A DNA stretch of 64,000 nucleotides, from positions 713,001-777,000 of the forward strand of contig NZ_CP097329.1 in assembly GCF_030323025.1 (NCBI RefSeq). Direction: 5' to 3'. This document shows positions 45,293 through 55,739 of the stretch, one piece after another. Both the position numbers and the translations under genes were made by a program. Under the pieces are notes generated by a model. The model saw only the letters and a program-made list of their open reading frames with translations. It was not told where the DNA came from and did no database searches. This DNA comes from Pseudanabaena mucicola str. Chao 1806. GTDB lineage: Bacteria > Cyanobacteriota > Cyanobacteriia > Pseudanabaenales > Pseudanabaenaceae. Every line of letters starts with the position of its first letter. Position 1 is the first letter of the stretch.

Positions 45293-46384
45293 ATGAAATA
45301 TATTGACGAATACCGCGATCGCCAACTTGCCCATGAATATGCCTCAGCGATCAATGCCATTACTACTCGTCCTTGGACATTGATGGAAATTTGCGGCGGT
45401 CAGACCCATACCATTGTTAAATATGGAATTGATCGCCTGCTCCCCCCAGAAATCACACTCATTCATGGACCTGGTTGCCCCGTCTGTGTTACGCCTGTGC
45501 ATCTAATCAACCAAGCAATTATGATCGCATCCCAAGCCAATGTCACCTTATGCTCCTTTGGCGATATGATGCGCGTTCCTGGAAGTAGTACCGATTTGTT
45601 AAGCGCCAAGGCATCAGGGGCAGAGGTACGGATGGTCTATTCCCCCCTTGATGCAGTTAAAATCGCTCAACAAGATCCTCAGAGACAAGTCGTGTTTTTT
45701 GCGGTAGGCTTTGAAACGACTGCGCCGATTACGGCTCTTGCGATCGCCCAAGCTGCCCAATTAGGCTTAGATAATTTCTCTGTTCTTTGTGCCCATGTAC
45801 TTGTACCACCTGCAATGGAGGCAATTCTGGGCAACCCTGAGCATACGATGCAGGGATTTTTGGCGGCTGGGCATGTTTGCACAGTAATGGGTTACAGCGA
45901 ATATGAGGCGATCGCCCAGCGATATCAAGTCCCTATCGTTGTGACAGGTTTTGAACCGATTGATATTTTACAAGGTATTTATCTATGTATCAGGCAATTG
46001 GAAACTGGTAAAGCAGAAGTGGAAAATCAATATACGCGATCAGTCAAAAAAGAGGGTAACCAACAGGCGATCGCGATGATGCAAGAAATCTTTGAACCCA
46101 CCGCAAGGCAATGGCGTGGCTTAGAAAGCATTCCTGACAGTGGGCTGAAGCTTAAAGAGAAATATATCAGGTTTGACGCTCAGCAACGCTTTTCCATAAC
46201 ATCTTTTCCCTCACAAGTACCAGAATCATCGCTATGTATTAGTGGTTTAATTTTACAAGGCATCCGCAAGCCCCATCAATGCTCTAGTTTCGGTACAGCT
46301 TGTAATCCTGAACATCCCCTCGGCGCACCGATGGTTTCGTCGGAAGGAGCCTGTGCCGCCTATTATCAACATGCAGTAATATAA
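45293..46384 (+). CDS. hypD: hydrogenase formation protein HypD
   Basis: The ATG at 45293 gives a 363-residue protein; the longer open frame beginning inside hypC is not used. HypD assembles the iron cyanide/CO cofactor. Conserved blocks are [48 protein letters not shown] and the C-terminal cysteines that bind the [4Fe-4S] cluster ([31 protein letters not shown]). Last hyp gene of the cluster; hypE is not present in this window. Confidence 0.96.
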   Translation: MKYIDEYRDRQLAHEYASAINAITTRPWTLMEICGGQTHTIVKYGIDRLLPPEITLIHGPGCPVCVTPVHLINQAIMIASQANVTLCSFGDMMRVPGSSTDLLSAKASGAEVRMVYSPLDAVKIAQQDPQRQVVFFAVGFETTAPITALAIAQAAQLGLDNFSVLCAHVLVPPAMEAILGNPEHTMQGFLAAGHVCTVMGYSEYEAIAQRYQVPIVVTGFEPIDILQGIYLCIRQLETGKAEVENQYTRSVKKEGNQQAIAMMQEIFEPTARQWRGLESIPDSGLKLKEKYIRFDAQQRFSITSFPSQVPESSLCISGLILQGIRKPHQCSSFGTACNPEHPLGAPMVSSEGACAAYYQHAVI

Positions 46385-46436
46385 AGAACCAATTTTTACA
46401 GGGTGGCTTTGCCACCCTGTAAAAATCGGTTCTTTA
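46382..46436 (+). terminator. long hairpin after hypD
   Basis: Arms 46382-46407 and 46411-46436 pair over 26 bases with one mismatch around a TTT loop. The left arm includes the hypD stop codon. Confidence 0.75.
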
Positions 46437-46457
46437 TTGAATAACTTCTAAAATTCC

Positions 46458-47303
46458 ATGCTCACTCGACATAACCTCCATTTACCTAATCTTGAACTGT
46501 CTTACCTAGATAGCGGTAATGGCTCAGAAGCTTTATTGCTAATCCATGGGATGGCAGATTCAGCGATGGTGTGGACAAATTTATCAGAGTATTTAGGCAA
46601 TGTGGCAGGTGATTGCTATCGGATTATTGCCCCTGATCTGCGGGGACATGGGGAGAGCAGCAAAGGCATTACCGATTATTCCTTTGCAAGTATTATTACG
46701 GATTTAGAATCCTTAATGTCACATCTAGGAATCACTAGCGCCCATGTACTGGCTCATTCATGGAGTGCCAAAACTGTCACGATTTGGGCTACTCAGAAAA
46801 GCGATCGCTTTCGCAGTCTGATTTTAGTCGATCCCTTCTTTATGGGTAAATTTCCGAGTTGGGTCAGGATGATCTTCCCATTGATGTACCGTGTCTTACC
46901 ATTTCTCAAGTTAGTCGGAACCTTTCCAAATTACGAAACTGTAGAAACGATTGCACGGAGCCTCAAGCAATATCAAGGATGGTCAGATTTCCAGCAAACA
47001 GTCTTCCAATCCAGTATCGAATCCAAACCTGATGGTACATGGCATAGCAAATTTCCCGTTCATGCTCGTGATTTAATCTTTGATGAGATCATGGATGTTG
47101 AAGGCTTAACTAAGTCCATTGAAATCCCTACATTGTTTGTAAAACCTAAGCAAGGACTGAATCGCCAAACATGGCAGTTACGCCCCTATCAGCAATATTT
47201 CTCCAATTTGCAAATTTGTGAAATATTAGGGAATCATTGGACTTTTTTAGTGCAACCTGAAGCTTTTAATCAAGCGATCGCTAATTTTTTACAATGCAGA
47301 TAG
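46458..47303 (+). CDS. alpha/beta-fold hydrolase
   Basis: A 281-residue hydrolase with LLLIHGMADSAMVW (oxyanion), APDLRGHGESS, the nucleophile elbow LAHSWSAK with serine, and a C-terminal histidine in ILGNHWTFL. The elbow S-W-S-A-K departs from the usual GxSxG, so substrate or even activity is uncertain. It follows hypD by 73 bases across a hairpin, so it is probably separately transcribed. Unrelated in detail to the hydrolase at 223-1104. Confidence 0.8.
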   Translation: MLTRHNLHLPNLELSYLDSGNGSEALLLIHGMADSAMVWTNLSEYLGNVAGDCYRIIAPDLRGHGESSKGITDYSFASIITDLESLMSHLGITSAHVLAHSWSAKTVTIWATQKSDRFRSLILVDPFFMGKFPSWVRMIFPLMYRVLPFLKLVGTFPNYETVETIARSLKQYQGWSDFQQTVFQSSIESKPDGTWHSKFPVHARDLIFDEIMDVEGLTKSIEIPTLFVKPKQGLNRQTWQLRPYQQYFSNLQICEILGNHWTFLVQPEAFNQAIANFLQCR

Positions 47304-47456
47304 TTCCAGTTACGCTGAGTTATTTAAAAATTCGCCAGCTTAACCCGAACTGACGTTTTTTACGTAGAAGTAAGGAATAAGTATTAATGCTAGGGAGTAA
47401 ATAAAGGGGTATAATTATAGCATATAAAATAAAATATTCATGGAGGTAAGTCCAAA

Positions 47457-47744
47457 ATGAATGCTATTGAACTCAAGGAAACAATGACCTCTGATAATAC
47501 AAAACTAAGTAGCGATAACTCCTCTGCGAAGATTCCTCAAGACTCCTCTAATAGTTCGAACGAAGAAGTAAGATCTGTCAGAAGCTATACCGTTGATGAT
47601 CGCGGCATTCTAAATAATTTCGCTGTTATGCCTAAGATGTATATTGAAGAAGATACTAGCAACCCCAAAAGCTTCAAGTTTCAAATCATCGGATTGATTG
47701 TCTTGGTTATCGCCACGATCGGAATTGCGATCGCTGTTAGTTAA
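47457..47744 (+). CDS. psb34: Psb34/ssl1498-type photosystem II assembly protein
   Basis: A 95-residue protein with a polar Ser/Asn-rich N-terminal half. A conserved block YTVDDRGILNNFAVMPKMYIEED follows, and then one C-terminal transmembrane helix (FQIIGLIVLVIATIGIAIAV). The LNNFAVMPKMY block is shared with high-light-inducible proteins and with Psb34, which binds CP47 during photosystem II assembly and repair in thylakoids. A GGAGG site precedes the ATG. The N-terminal region is longer than in the Synechocystis protein. Single gene with an AT-rich upstream region (TATAAAATAAAAT). Confidence 0.75.
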   Translation: MNAIELKETMTSDNTKLSSDNSSAKIPQDSSNSSNEEVRSVRSYTVDDRGILNNFAVMPKMYIEEDTSNPKSFKFQIIGLIVLVIATIGIAIAVS

Positions 47745-47777
47745 GTCATTCCAGTGTATTACTTATAGAGAGATGTA

Positions 47778-47877
47778 AGTAGCTAGACCTAAGTAAACTA
47801 AAAATCGGGAGTTTTATTTCGCCCGCGTAGCGGGCGAAATAAAACCCTGGTTTGGGTTTTAATTAAGTTGAGCTACT
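47778..47877. mobile_element. MITE family 1, copy B (100 bp, TA target)
   Basis: Same ends and TA flanks as copy A. The central stem differs from the other copies at paired positions (TTTCGCCCGC/GCGGGCGAAA in place of TTCCGCCCGC/GCGGGCGGAA). Located in the psb34 downstream gap. Confidence 0.9.
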
Positions 47878-47982
47878 TACTTAGATTTAATTAGATTAAA
47901 TTTTGCTGCTATCTTTTGGATAAAGAGTTAATCTGGAAGTTACTACACCACATAGCTTGGTGTCTCATATCAGGAGGTTAGT

Positions 47983-50727
47983 ATGGAAAAATTTCTAACA
48001 AATCAAGTATGTGCTAGCGATCCCGCCCATGATATTTGGAAAAAGCAGCGTCATCCTCTTGATTGTATTTTTCGCCCTCGTTCCGTTGCTGTGATTGGTG
48101 CAAGCGAAAGGGAAGGAAGTGTCGGACGCACATTATTGTGGAATTTAATTCGTAGTCCTTTCGGTGGAACCGTCTTTCCCGTTAATCCCCAACGGCATAG
48201 TGTCTTAGGAATTAAGTCTTATCGTGATATTGCAAGCGTACCTGAAATAGTTGATCTTGTCATAATTGCCACACCTGCGGCGACTGTTCCACAGGTAATT
48301 CGTGAGTGCGTAGCAGTAGGAGTTAAGGGCGCAATTATTATTTCCGCAGGATTTAAAGAAATTGGCGAACAGGGTGCTGCTTTAGAACAGGAAGTTTTAG
48401 CTGAAGCGCGTAAAGGAGGAATGCGAATTATTGGTCCTAATTGCTTAGGTTTAATGAATCCGTTAGCAGGGCTAAATGCTACTTTTGCAGGTACAAGTGC
48501 CCGTTCTGGTAATGTCGCGTTCATCAGTCAAAGTGGAGCGCTTTGTACTTCGATTTTAGATTGGAGCTTAGGTGAGAATGTTGGCTTTAGTGCCTTTGTC
48601 TCCATTGGTTCCATGCTGGATGTGGGTTGGGGCGATTTGATTGAATATCTTGGTGATGATCCCCATACTCACAGCATCGTTCTATATATGGAATCCATCG
48701 GTAATGCTCATGCCTTTCTCTCAGCAGCCCGTGAGGTCGCCATGGATAAACCGATTATTGTCTTGAAAGTCGGACATACGGAGGCTGCAGCAAAGGCGGC
48801 GGCTTCGCATACGGGAGCTTTAACTGGTAGTGATGAAGTTTTAAATGCAGCTTTTCGGCGCTGTGGGGTATTGCGAGTACATACCATATCGGATCTATTT
48901 GATATGGCGGAAACTCTGGCAAAACAACCGAGACCCAAGGGCAATCGTCTCTCGATCGTTACCAATGCGGGAGGTCCTGGGGCGATCGCTACCGATGCGC
49001 TGATTAGTGGTGGAGGCACATTGTCGGAACTCGCACCAGAAACGATCCAAAAATTAAATCAGTTTTTACCTGCACAATGGAGTCATCATAATCCCATTGA
49101 TATTCTCGGCGATGCCAGTAGTGATCGCTATGCTCAAACCCTTGAAGTAGTTGCTGATGATCCCAATAGTGACGCGATGTTGGTGATTTTGACTCCACAG
49201 GCGATGACCAATCCCACCCAAACCGCTGAGAAACTCAAGTCTTATAGCAAATTAGGAAAACCCATTTTATCGAGTTGGATGGGGGGAGCGGAAATTGCCG
49301 CAGGTACTGAAATTCTCAATCAAGCGAATATTCCTACATTTCCCTATCCTGACACGGCTGTGCGCTTGTTTAACTATATGTGGCGGTATACCTATAATCT
49401 GAAGGGAATCTACGAAACGCCTTCCTTGCCTGTAGATTCGGATTTACATGCACCCGATCGCCAGTTAGCTGAACGCATTCTCACCCAAGCCACAAAAAGC
49501 GATCGCTATCTATTAACTGAATACGAATCGAAAAATTTGCTCGCCGCCTATGGCATTCCGACAGTACCGACCGAAATTGCCACTAGTGATATTGAAGCCG
49601 TAGAAATTGCTGATCGCTTTGGCTATCCCGTCGTACTCAAACTGCATTCCGAAAAGATCACCCATAAAACCGATGTGGGGGGTGTGCGGTTGAACCTTGA
49701 AGATGCAGCAGCAGTTACCCGTGCTTTTATGGCGATCGCTGCCAAGGTTCGCACTATTGATCCCGAAGCCTTTTTGGGTGTCACGGTGCAGCCAATGGTA
49801 AAAATGGAAGGTTATGAACTGATTCTCGGCAGTAGCCTTGATCCACAATTTGGGGAAGTGATGCTGTTTGGCATGGGGGGGCAGTTGGTAGAAGTATTTA
49901 AAGATCGGGCGCTGGCTTTACCACCACTCAATACCACCCTTGCAAAGCGGATGATGGAACAAACCCGCATTTACGAAGCCTTGCAGGGAGTCAGAGGTCG
50001 CAAAGCGATCGATCTGGCAAAACTTGAGCAATTACTTGTTAACTTCAGTCAGCTAGTAGTTGAGCAGCCCCAAATTCGAGAAGTAGATATTAACCCTTTG
50101 CTCGTTTCGGAGGATGGGATGATTGCCCTTGATGCCAGAGTTGTCTTACATACGGATGATGACATCGCGCAACGTCCAATTCCTGCAATTACGCCCTATC
50201 CCACCAAATATGTGCAATGTTGGCAATCACGTAAGGGTGATCGCGTTACCATTCGTCCGATTCGCCCTGAAGATGAGCCATTAATGGTGCAGTTCCATCA
50301 GAATCTCTCAGAAGAGAGTGTCTATTTGCGTTACGCTCATACCGTTAAATTAACTAAGCGAATCGCCCATGAACGTTTGACCCGCATCTGTTTTATTGAT
50401 TATGATCGCGAAATGGTCTTAGCCGCCGATTACAAAAATCCTGAAACCTGCGAACATGAGATTTTAGGTGTTGCAAGGCTAAGTAAGTCACATGGCATGA
50501 ATGAAGCCGAATTTGCACTGATTGTCAGCGATCGTTACCATCATCAGGGGCTAGGCACTGAGCTACTACGCCGTATTTTAGAAATTGGCAAGGAACAAAA
50601 TCTAGAAGCGATCGTAGGCTATATCCTCAATAGCAATGAACCGATGCAAAGCATTTGTCGCAAATTAGGCTTCAAACTCCAACCCGATCCCAGTGAAGGC
50701 ATGTTGAAAGCTACCTTTGTCATGTAA
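47983..50727 (+). CDS. acetate-CoA ligase (ADP-forming)-like / GNAT acetyltransferase fusion
   Basis: A 914-residue protein. Order: CoA-binding domain ([20 protein letters not shown], residues about 30-130), succinyl-CoA-synthetase-like flavodoxin fold ([19 protein letters not shown]-type [17 protein letters not shown] with the phosphohistidine), an ATP-grasp domain (about 500-715, [24 protein letters not shown]) and a GNAT domain (about 740-914, [28 protein letters not shown]). This architecture matches bacterial Pat/YfiQ-type lysine acetyltransferases, which regulate acyl-CoA synthetases. Unlike Pat, the phosphohistidine seems kept, so real acyl-CoA synthesis is also possible. GGAGG ribosome site at 47971-47975. 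Confidence 0.88.
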   Translation: MEKFLTNQVCASDPAHDIWKKQRHPLDCIFRPRSVAVIGASEREGSVGRTLLWNLIRSPFGGTVFPVNPQRHSVLGIKSYRDIASVPEIVDLVIIATPAATVPQVIRECVAVGVKGAIIISAGFKEIGEQGAALEQEVLAEARKGGMRIIGPNCLGLMNPLAGLNATFAGTSARSGNVAFISQSGALCTSILDWSLGENVGFSAFVSIGSMLDVGWGDLIEYLGDDPHTHSIVLYMESIGNAHAFLSAAREVAMDKPIIVLKVGHTEAAAKAAASHTGALTGSDEVLNAAFRRCGVLRVHTISDLFDMAETLAKQPRPKGNRLSIVTNAGGPGAIATDALISGGGTLSELAPETIQKLNQFLPAQWSHHNPIDILGDASSDRYAQTLEVVADDPNSDAMLVILTPQAMTNPTQTAEKLKSYSKLGKPILSSWMGGAEIAAGTEILNQANIPTFPYPDTAVRLFNYMWRYTYNLKGIYETPSLPVDSDLHAPDRQLAERILTQATKSDRYLLTEYESKNLLAAYGIPTVPTEIATSDIEAVEIADRFGYPVVLKLHSEKITHKTDVGGVRLNLEDAAAVTRAFMAIAAKVRTIDPEAFLGVTVQPMVKMEGYELILGSSLDPQFGEVMLFGMGGQLVEVFKDRALALPPLNTTLAKRMMEQTRIYEALQGVRGRKAIDLAKLEQLLVNFSQLVVEQPQIREVDINPLLVSEDGMIALDARVVLHTDDDIAQRPIPAITPYPTKYVQCWQSRKGDRVTIRPIRPEDEPLMVQFHQNLSEESVYLRYAHTVKLTKRIAHERLTRICFIDYDREMVLAADYKNPETCEHEILGVARLSKSHGMNEAEFALIVSDRYHHQGLGTELLRRILEIGKEQNLEAIVGYILNSNEPMQSICRKLGFKLQPDPSEGMLKATFVM

Positions 50728-50965
50728 TGCATGATCCAATTCTCCAATTCAAAGATTGTCTATATCCCCCTCAATTCCCCCGAAAAGGGAGAAGAAGAAA
50801 AATTCTCTTCGCCTATTTAAGGGGGTGCTAGGGGATCTCTTAGAGCTTTTGTCCATAGAAAGTATGGCAATTTTAACAATTTACAAGAGGCTTTGGCTTC
50901 GCTCAGCTAATGTATATTGCTGGCTGAGCGAAGTCGAAACCTTAGGTATTATTTGAAACAGCGGT

Positions 50966-51117
50966 AGTCCTAAACTAGTAAGGATGAGTTGTAGTGATGA
51001 ATAAAGAACTAGATAGCAGCAATGTGATTTTCTAGTTTTTTAGAGAAGGAGAGAGTTTTACGAACTAATCGGGAGACACGTGACCGCATCGTACAGTTAA
51101 ACCGCTCAATATAATTG
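50966..51117 (-). pseudogene. IS1-family transposase C-terminal remnant
   Basis: The minus strand reads [35 protein letters not shown], then a TAG where IS1 transposases have tryptophan, then FFIHHYNSSL. The rest of the element is missing. The 240 bases between the GNAT gene and this remnant hold only a CCCCCTCAATTCCCCC-type palindromic repeat. Confidence 0.8.
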
Positions 51118-51182
51118 GAATGAAGTTTAGACTAAAAAAGGAAAGAAAGGCAGAATAAAAGAGATACAAACTGTCTAAAGTA

Positions 51183-51282
51183 AGTAGCTCAACTTAATTA
51201 AAACCCAAACCAGAGTTTTGTTCCGCCCGCTACGCGGGCGGAACAAAACTCTCGGTTTTTAGTTTACTTATGTCTAGCTACT
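51183..51282. mobile_element. MITE family 1, copy C (100 bp, inverted orientation)
   Basis: Reverse orientation relative to copies A, B and D, with TA on both sides and a perfect inner stem GTTTTGTTCCGCCCGC/GCGGGCGGAACAAAAC. Confidence 0.9.
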
Positions 51283-51313
51283 TAAATGAAAAGTAAATAG
51301 ACATCTACAGCCA

Positions 51314-51647
51314 TGATTATTGATAAACTACAGGACTTTCGTCAACAGGCATATAGATTTTTAGGGAACGGACGGGATGCAATATTTGACCTGATGGATG
51401 CAGTATTAACCAGTCCAAGTGTGAAAATCATTTGTGGAATAATCATTGTCAGCAGTGTATCGGCAGAAATAGTCAAGCTTGCATGAATCACTAAAAGACA
51501 GTCGTCCCAACCGAGGAAAACTCAGACGGTTATGTGTGGAACAAATACCTAAAGACATCAGCCCCTTACTAGCAGGAGCCCATACAGGATGGGGAAGCCT
51601 CCATACCAAAACGCTAAAAGATAGGAGTTTTGTGCATCAACCGAATT
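51314..51647 (+). pseudogene. IS701-like transposase N-terminal remnant
   Basis: It begins MIIDKLQDFRQQAYRFLGNG, then RDAIFDLMDAVLTSPSV, followed by a frameshift and several stops. It then reads HESLKDSRPNRGKLRRLCVE and LLAGAHTGWGSLHTKTLKDR. These blocks match the start of IS701/IS4-like DDE transposases that have a HTxWxRP..KTL motif. The remainder is absent; an IS256 end follows directly. Confidence 0.6.
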
Positions 51648-51650
51648 GAG

Positions 51651-52591
51651 AGTGTAAAGTATTTTGTGTAAAGCCCAAGAAGCAAACAGAGAGACAATCA
51701 AGCTATCCAATAACTAACAGAAAAAAACGATGAATATCCGCAAAGAATTGCTAGATGAATTACTGCAAGAATGTAAAACACCACCCGACCTATTCGGAGA
51801 AGGAGGAATTCTGAAACGCATTGGTAGAGAGAGCCTTAGAAACAGAACTATCAACCCATCTAGGCTACGGAAAGCATGAACTGAGACCAGAAGGACAAAG
51901 CAACAGTCGCAACGGTTATAGCCAGAAAAAAGTCCAAGGCGACTTTGGCATAGCAGAAATCGCCGTTCCCCGCGATCGCCAAGGTGAGTTTGAACCGCAG
52001 ATGGTGAAGAAAGGACAAAGTCGTCTGTCAGGAATCGATGAAAAGATTATTGCTTTGTATGCGCGAGGGATCTTACTTTTCACGGCATCTCTGAAATGCT
52101 GTGTATACAAGGGTTTCAAAAATAAGCTCATTTGCAATAAGTGTTACTTAATGACAATATGCAACGCTAGAATAAGGATTGTGGCGGTATGCATATTGAC
52201 GGTTACGCTGGAATAAATAGATAACGGGAAAAGTAAGGAAAAGTAAGGGGGCAGGGGGGTGAGGGTGATATTTGTTCCACGTAACATCAGATAAGTAAAC
52301 TAAAAACCGAGAAGTTTGTTCCGCCCGCTACGCGGGCGGAACAAACTCTCGTTTTGGGTTTTAATTAAGTTGAGCTACTTAGCAGTTTGCGTAAGGTGAT
52401 TAAATCTCAGCAGATTTTTCCTTCCGACGAGGCTGCTTTCAAGCTAGTCTATTTGGCAATGCGGAATATTTCTAAGAAATGGACTATGCCCATTCGTGAC
52501 TGGAAACATGCTCTCAATCGATTTGCTATCCTCTTCGAGGATCGCCTCCATCTCTAGCTTCTAGACTTTACACACTTTGCTTGACAGTCTA
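51651..52591 (+). pseudogene. IS256-family relic, middle replaced by foreign DNA and a MITE
   Basis: Both terminal repeats are recognisable (GAGTGTAAAG... at 51651 and AGACTTTACACACTTTGC ending about 52591). The transposase start [20 protein letters not shown] at 51730 is followed by a frameshift, then about 85 residues matching the intact copy up to KIIALYARG (52068). Unrelated sequence runs from 52075 to 52290, then a MITE, then the last ~55 codons ([19 protein letters not shown] ... EDRLHL). About 600 bp of transposase is missing. The foreign 215 bases start GATCTTACTTTTCACGGC and are not recognised. Confidence 0.85.
52291..52379. mobile_element. MITE family 1, copy D (left end lost)
   Basis: Right end AGCTACT followed by TA and the IS256 coding sequence. 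The left 11 bases are missing, replaced by foreign DNA, so the rearrangement that removed the transposase middle also clipped the MITE. Confidence 0.85.
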
Positions 52592-52766
52592 AATTTTCAT
52601 AGGTTTATGCTCCTTATTAATTAAAGAACACAACATAGGTTTGCCTACTTATAGTCTAACTCAATACCTAGGTATAGCGGGAACGGTTACAGTGAACTGT
52701 ATCCCCAGCTATTCCATGCATTCTCAGATACAGCTAAGATTGTGAAGTTATCTAGCAATTACCCCT

Positions 52767-53288
52767 ATGGACTTTAAAAGCATCATTCGCGATATTCCTG
52801 ATTTCCCTCAACAAGGCATCACTTTTCGAGATATTACCCCCTTGTTAGCCCATCCTCACGGTTTAACCTCAATTATCCAAGGCTTTCAAACAAAATTTAC
52901 CGAACTGCATATTGGGGAAGTTGATGCAGTAATCGGTATTGAGTCAAGAGGATTTATCCTCGGTGCAGCCTTAGCTATTAGCCTAGGAGCTAGTTTTGTA
53001 CCTGTACGTAAGCCGAAAAAATTGCCATCAGCAGTATATCGGGTTGAATATTCTCTTGAGTATGGAACTGATACTTTAGAAATGCATCAAGACGCTCTAG
53101 AAAAGGGTGAACGGGTAGTAATTATCGATGATGTAATCGCTACGGGAGGTACTGCGGCAGCAACTGCAAAGCTAGTTCAGCAAATTGGTGCAGAATTGCT
53201 TGGATATGGATTTTTAATCGAGCTAGATTTTCTTCAAGGTAGACAGGCTTTGCCCGAAGTTCCCATTATTTCCTTAGTGAATTATTAA
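52767..53288 (+). CDS. apt: adenine phosphoribosyltransferase
   Basis: The 173-residue enzyme converts adenine and PRPP to AMP in purine salvage. Typical blocks are [36 protein letters not shown], the RKPKKLP loop and the PRPP motif [16 protein letters not shown]. Usual length. It follows the IS graveyard and is followed by a 19-bp terminator hairpin. Confidence 0.95.
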   Translation: MDFKSIIRDIPDFPQQGITFRDITPLLAHPHGLTSIIQGFQTKFTELHIGEVDAVIGIESRGFILGAALAISLGASFVPVRKPKKLPSAVYRVEYSLEYGTDTLEMHQDALEKGERVVIIDDVIATGGTAAATAKLVQQIGAELLGYGFLIELDFLQGRQALPEVPIISLVNY

Positions 53289-53376
53289 TGTCTGAAATAA
53301 TGTCTCAGACAAAGCGATTGGGAAGACGAACACTTAAACAATCGCAACATATTAATCAACTATAGCAATCCTAAAT

Positions 53377-53419
53377 GGTTGGTGAAATTGCACCCCTTTA
53401 GGGTGCAATTTCACCAACC
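53377..53419 (+). terminator. hairpin downstream of apt
   Basis: Perfect 19-bp stem (53377-53395 with 53401-53419) and five-base loop; no long T run, so it could instead be another palindromic repeat. Confidence 0.6.
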
Positions 53420-53427
53420 TTAAAAAC

Positions 53428-53533
53428 TATAGCGGTTTTCATTTTGCCGTAGGCAAAATGAAAACTCAAAGCTCTTAATGGGACTGATTTTTTGTTTTCA
53501 AATGAGTACACACTCATTTGAAAACCGCTATAC
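53428..53533. repeat. MITE-like repeat family 3, copy B
   Basis: Near-identical to the copy at 11849-11953 (same ends, CATTTTGCCGTAGGCAAAATG stem), nested among other palindromes in the apt-ureC gap. Confidence 0.88.
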
Positions 53534-53567
53534 AAATGATTTAGGACTATCGAATTAGCCAATTATA

Positions 53568-53661
53568 TAGGACTTACGCAAACCGAACGAATTTATTAGG
53601 CTTGAGGTAGATGTGGTGCGGGCGAAGCCCGCACCACATCTACCCAATGCGTAAGTCCTAT
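53568..53661. repeat. MITE-like repeat family 5, copy A
   Basis: The ends ATAGGACTTACGCA and TGCGTAAGTCCTAT are perfect inverted repeats. The stem GTAGATGTGGTGCGGGC with its complement has loop GAA. Ends five bases before the ureC stop. Other copies at 58920-59016 and 59108-59202. Confidence 0.85.
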
Positions 53662-53666
53662 TATAT

Positions 53667-55379
53667 TTAGAACAAGAAATATCGCTGTGCCATTGGCAAT
53701 ACTGATGCAGGCTCACAGGTCAGTAATTCGCCATCAGCACGAACTTCATAGGTTTCTGGATCTACTTCCATCACTGGCAAAGCATCATTGAGCTTTAGGT
53801 CACGTTTGCTAATATTCCGAGTTCCTTTAACCGTGAGTACTTGCTTTTTCAAGCCTAGTTGATTAGGAATATCTCTCGCCATCGCTGCTTGAGAAATAAA
53901 GGTAAAGGATGTGGTTGCGATCGCGCCGCCATAACTGCCAAACATCGGACGCATATAGACGGGTTGCGGTGTGGGAATACTAGCATTGGCATCACCCATC
54001 TGTGACCATGCAATAAATCCTCCTTTCAACACCATTTCGGGCTTGACTCCAAAAAATGCAGGATGCCAGAGAACAAGATCGGCGATTTTGCCAACTTCAA
54101 TGGAACCAACATATTCAGAAATCCCGTGGGTGATCGCAGGATTAATCGTGTATTTTGCTACATAGCGCTGAGCGCGAAAATTGTCAGCTCTCGTGGTTTC
54201 AGGACTCACTAGCACTCCTCGCTGTACCTTCATTTTATGAGCAGTCTGCCAAGTGCGGATAATTACTTCGCCAACCCTTCCCATTGCTTGTGAATCGGAG
54301 GAGAGCATACTAAATGCACCAATGTCATGGAGAATATCTTCGGCAGCGATCGTTTCGCGACGGATTCTTGATTCGGCAAAGGAGACATCCTCAGGAATGC
54401 TAGGATCGAGATGGTGACAGACCATCAGCATATCCAAGTGTTCATCGAGTGTATTTAAGGTATAGGGACGAGTGGGATTTGTGGAAGAAGGTAGCACATT
54501 CGCTTCACCGCAAATTTTAATAATGTCGGGAGCGTGACCGCCTCCTGCACCTTCGGTGTGATAGGTATGGATCACGCGATTTTTAAAAGCAGCGATCGTA
54601 TCTTCTACAAATCCTGCTTCGTTGAGCGTGTCCGTATGGATGGCAACCTGCACATCATACTCATCAGCAACACCCAAACAAGTATCAATCGTGGCAGGTG
54701 TGGTTCCCCAATCTTCATGGAGTTTTAACCCAATTACCCCAGCTTCTACTTGTTCAATTAGTCCTTCGGGCTTGCTGCTATTGCCCTTACCTGAAAAACC
54801 TATATTCATCGGAAAAGCATCGGCGGATTGCAACATTCGATAAATATTCCAAGGACCAGGGGTGCAGGTGGTGGCGTTTGTACCTACAGCAGGACCAGTT
54901 CCACCACCGATCATCGTCGTGATTCCAGATGCGATCGCTACTTCAATTTGCTGTGGACAGATGAAATGGATATGGGTATCAATGCCTCCTGCGGTGAGAA
55001 TCCTGCCTTCGCCTGCAATTATTTCCGTACCAGCACCAATAATGATATTCACATTGTCCTGAATGTAAGGATTGCCTGCCTTACCGATTGCGACAATCTT
55101 GCCATCTTTAATCCCAACATCTGCCTTCACCACGCCCCACCAATCGAGAACTAAAGCATTGGTAATCGCGACATCAACGGCTCCATTGGCATTAGTAATT
55201 GGCGATTGTCCCATGCCATCACGAATCACCTTACCACCACCAAATTTCACTTCGTCACCATAGGTGGTGTAGTCACGTTCCACTTCAATAAATAATTCAG
55301 TATCAGCTAAGCGAACTTTATCACCAACGGTTGCGCCATAGGTTTCTGCGTAGGCACGGCGCGACATTCTATAACTCAT
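53667..55379 (-). CDS. ureC: urease subunit alpha
   Basis: The 570-residue catalytic subunit hydrolyses urea at a dinickel site. The metal ligands appear in GGIDTHIHF and in the GLKLHEDWG motif with the carbamylated lysine. Further ligands are in [13 protein letters not shown] and [15 protein letters not shown], and the flap [21 protein letters not shown] carries the general acid histidine. Last gene of the cluster; starts four bases after the ureB stop. The end of a family-5 repeat abuts its 3' end. Nickel insertion genes ureE, ureF and ureG are not here. Confidence 0.97.
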   Translation of the reverse strand: MSYRMSRRAYAETYGATVGDKVRLADTELFIEVERDYTTYGDEVKFGGGKVIRDGMGQSPITNANGAVDVAITNALVLDWWGVVKADVGIKDGKIVAIGKAGNPYIQDNVNIIIGAGTEIIAGEGRILTAGGIDTHIHFICPQQIEVAIASGITTMIGGGTGPAVGTNATTCTPGPWNIYRMLQSADAFPMNIGFSGKGNSSKPEGLIEQVEAGVIGLKLHEDWGTTPATIDTCLGVADEYDVQVAIHTDTLNEAGFVEDTIAAFKNRVIHTYHTEGAGGGHAPDIIKICGEANVLPSSTNPTRPYTLNTLDEHLDMLMVCHHLDPSIPEDVSFAESRIRRETIAAEDILHDIGAFSMLSSDSQAMGRVGEVIIRTWQTAHKMKVQRGVLVSPETTRADNFRAQRYVAKYTINPAITHGISEYVGSIEVGKIADLVLWHPAFFGVKPEMVLKGGFIAWSQMGDANASIPTPQPVYMRPMFGSYGGAIATTSFTFISQAAMARDIPNQLGLKKQVLTVKGTRNISKRDLKLNDALPVMEVDPETYEVRADGELLTCEPASVLPMAQRYFLF

Positions 55380-55383
55380 TTGT

Positions 55384-55695
55384 TTAATTCTCCAATTTGC
55401 CTTCTACTAAAGCATTAAATCCATAGATCTCGCGAGTACCCACATAGGGAACTAGATTTACTTCCTTCTCATCCCCTGGTTCAAAGCGGATGGAAGTTCC
55501 TGCAGGGATATCAAGGTGTGTGCCTTTAGCGCGATCGCGTTCAAAGATCAGCGCTCGATTAGTTTCGTAGAAATGAAAATGGGAACCAACTTGGATCGGG
55601 CGATCGCCTGAATTAGCAACCTTAAGTGTAATCACTTCGCGCCCAGCGTTTAATTCAATATCACCTTCTTGAGTAATGATCTCACCAACAATCAT
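55384..55695 (-). CDS. ureB: urease subunit beta
   Basis: A 103-residue structural subunit. [20 protein letters not shown], the [19 protein letters not shown] core, and [20 protein letters not shown] are all typical. Full length. Coupled to ureC with a four-base gap; separated from ureA by an intervening Uma2 gene. Confidence 0.96.
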   Translation of the reverse strand: MIVGEIITQEGDIELNAGREVITLKVANSGDRPIQVGSHFHFYETNRALIFERDRAKGTHLDIPAGTSIRFEPGDEKEVNLVPYVGTREIYGFNALVEGKLEN

Positions 55696-55739
55696 AGATT
55701 TATCTCCATTGTTATTTAATTGCGATGCAAAGCTACTTT

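Noticed and set aside
51821-52216. 131-codon protein with transposase similarity
   Set aside because: It lacks the start (frameshifted at 51813) and its last 45 codons are unrelated DNA; kept only as part of the IS256 relic.
53428-53661. Small protein genes among the palindromes after apt
   Set aside because: All open frames are read through repeat families 3 and 5 and have no start with a ribosome site.
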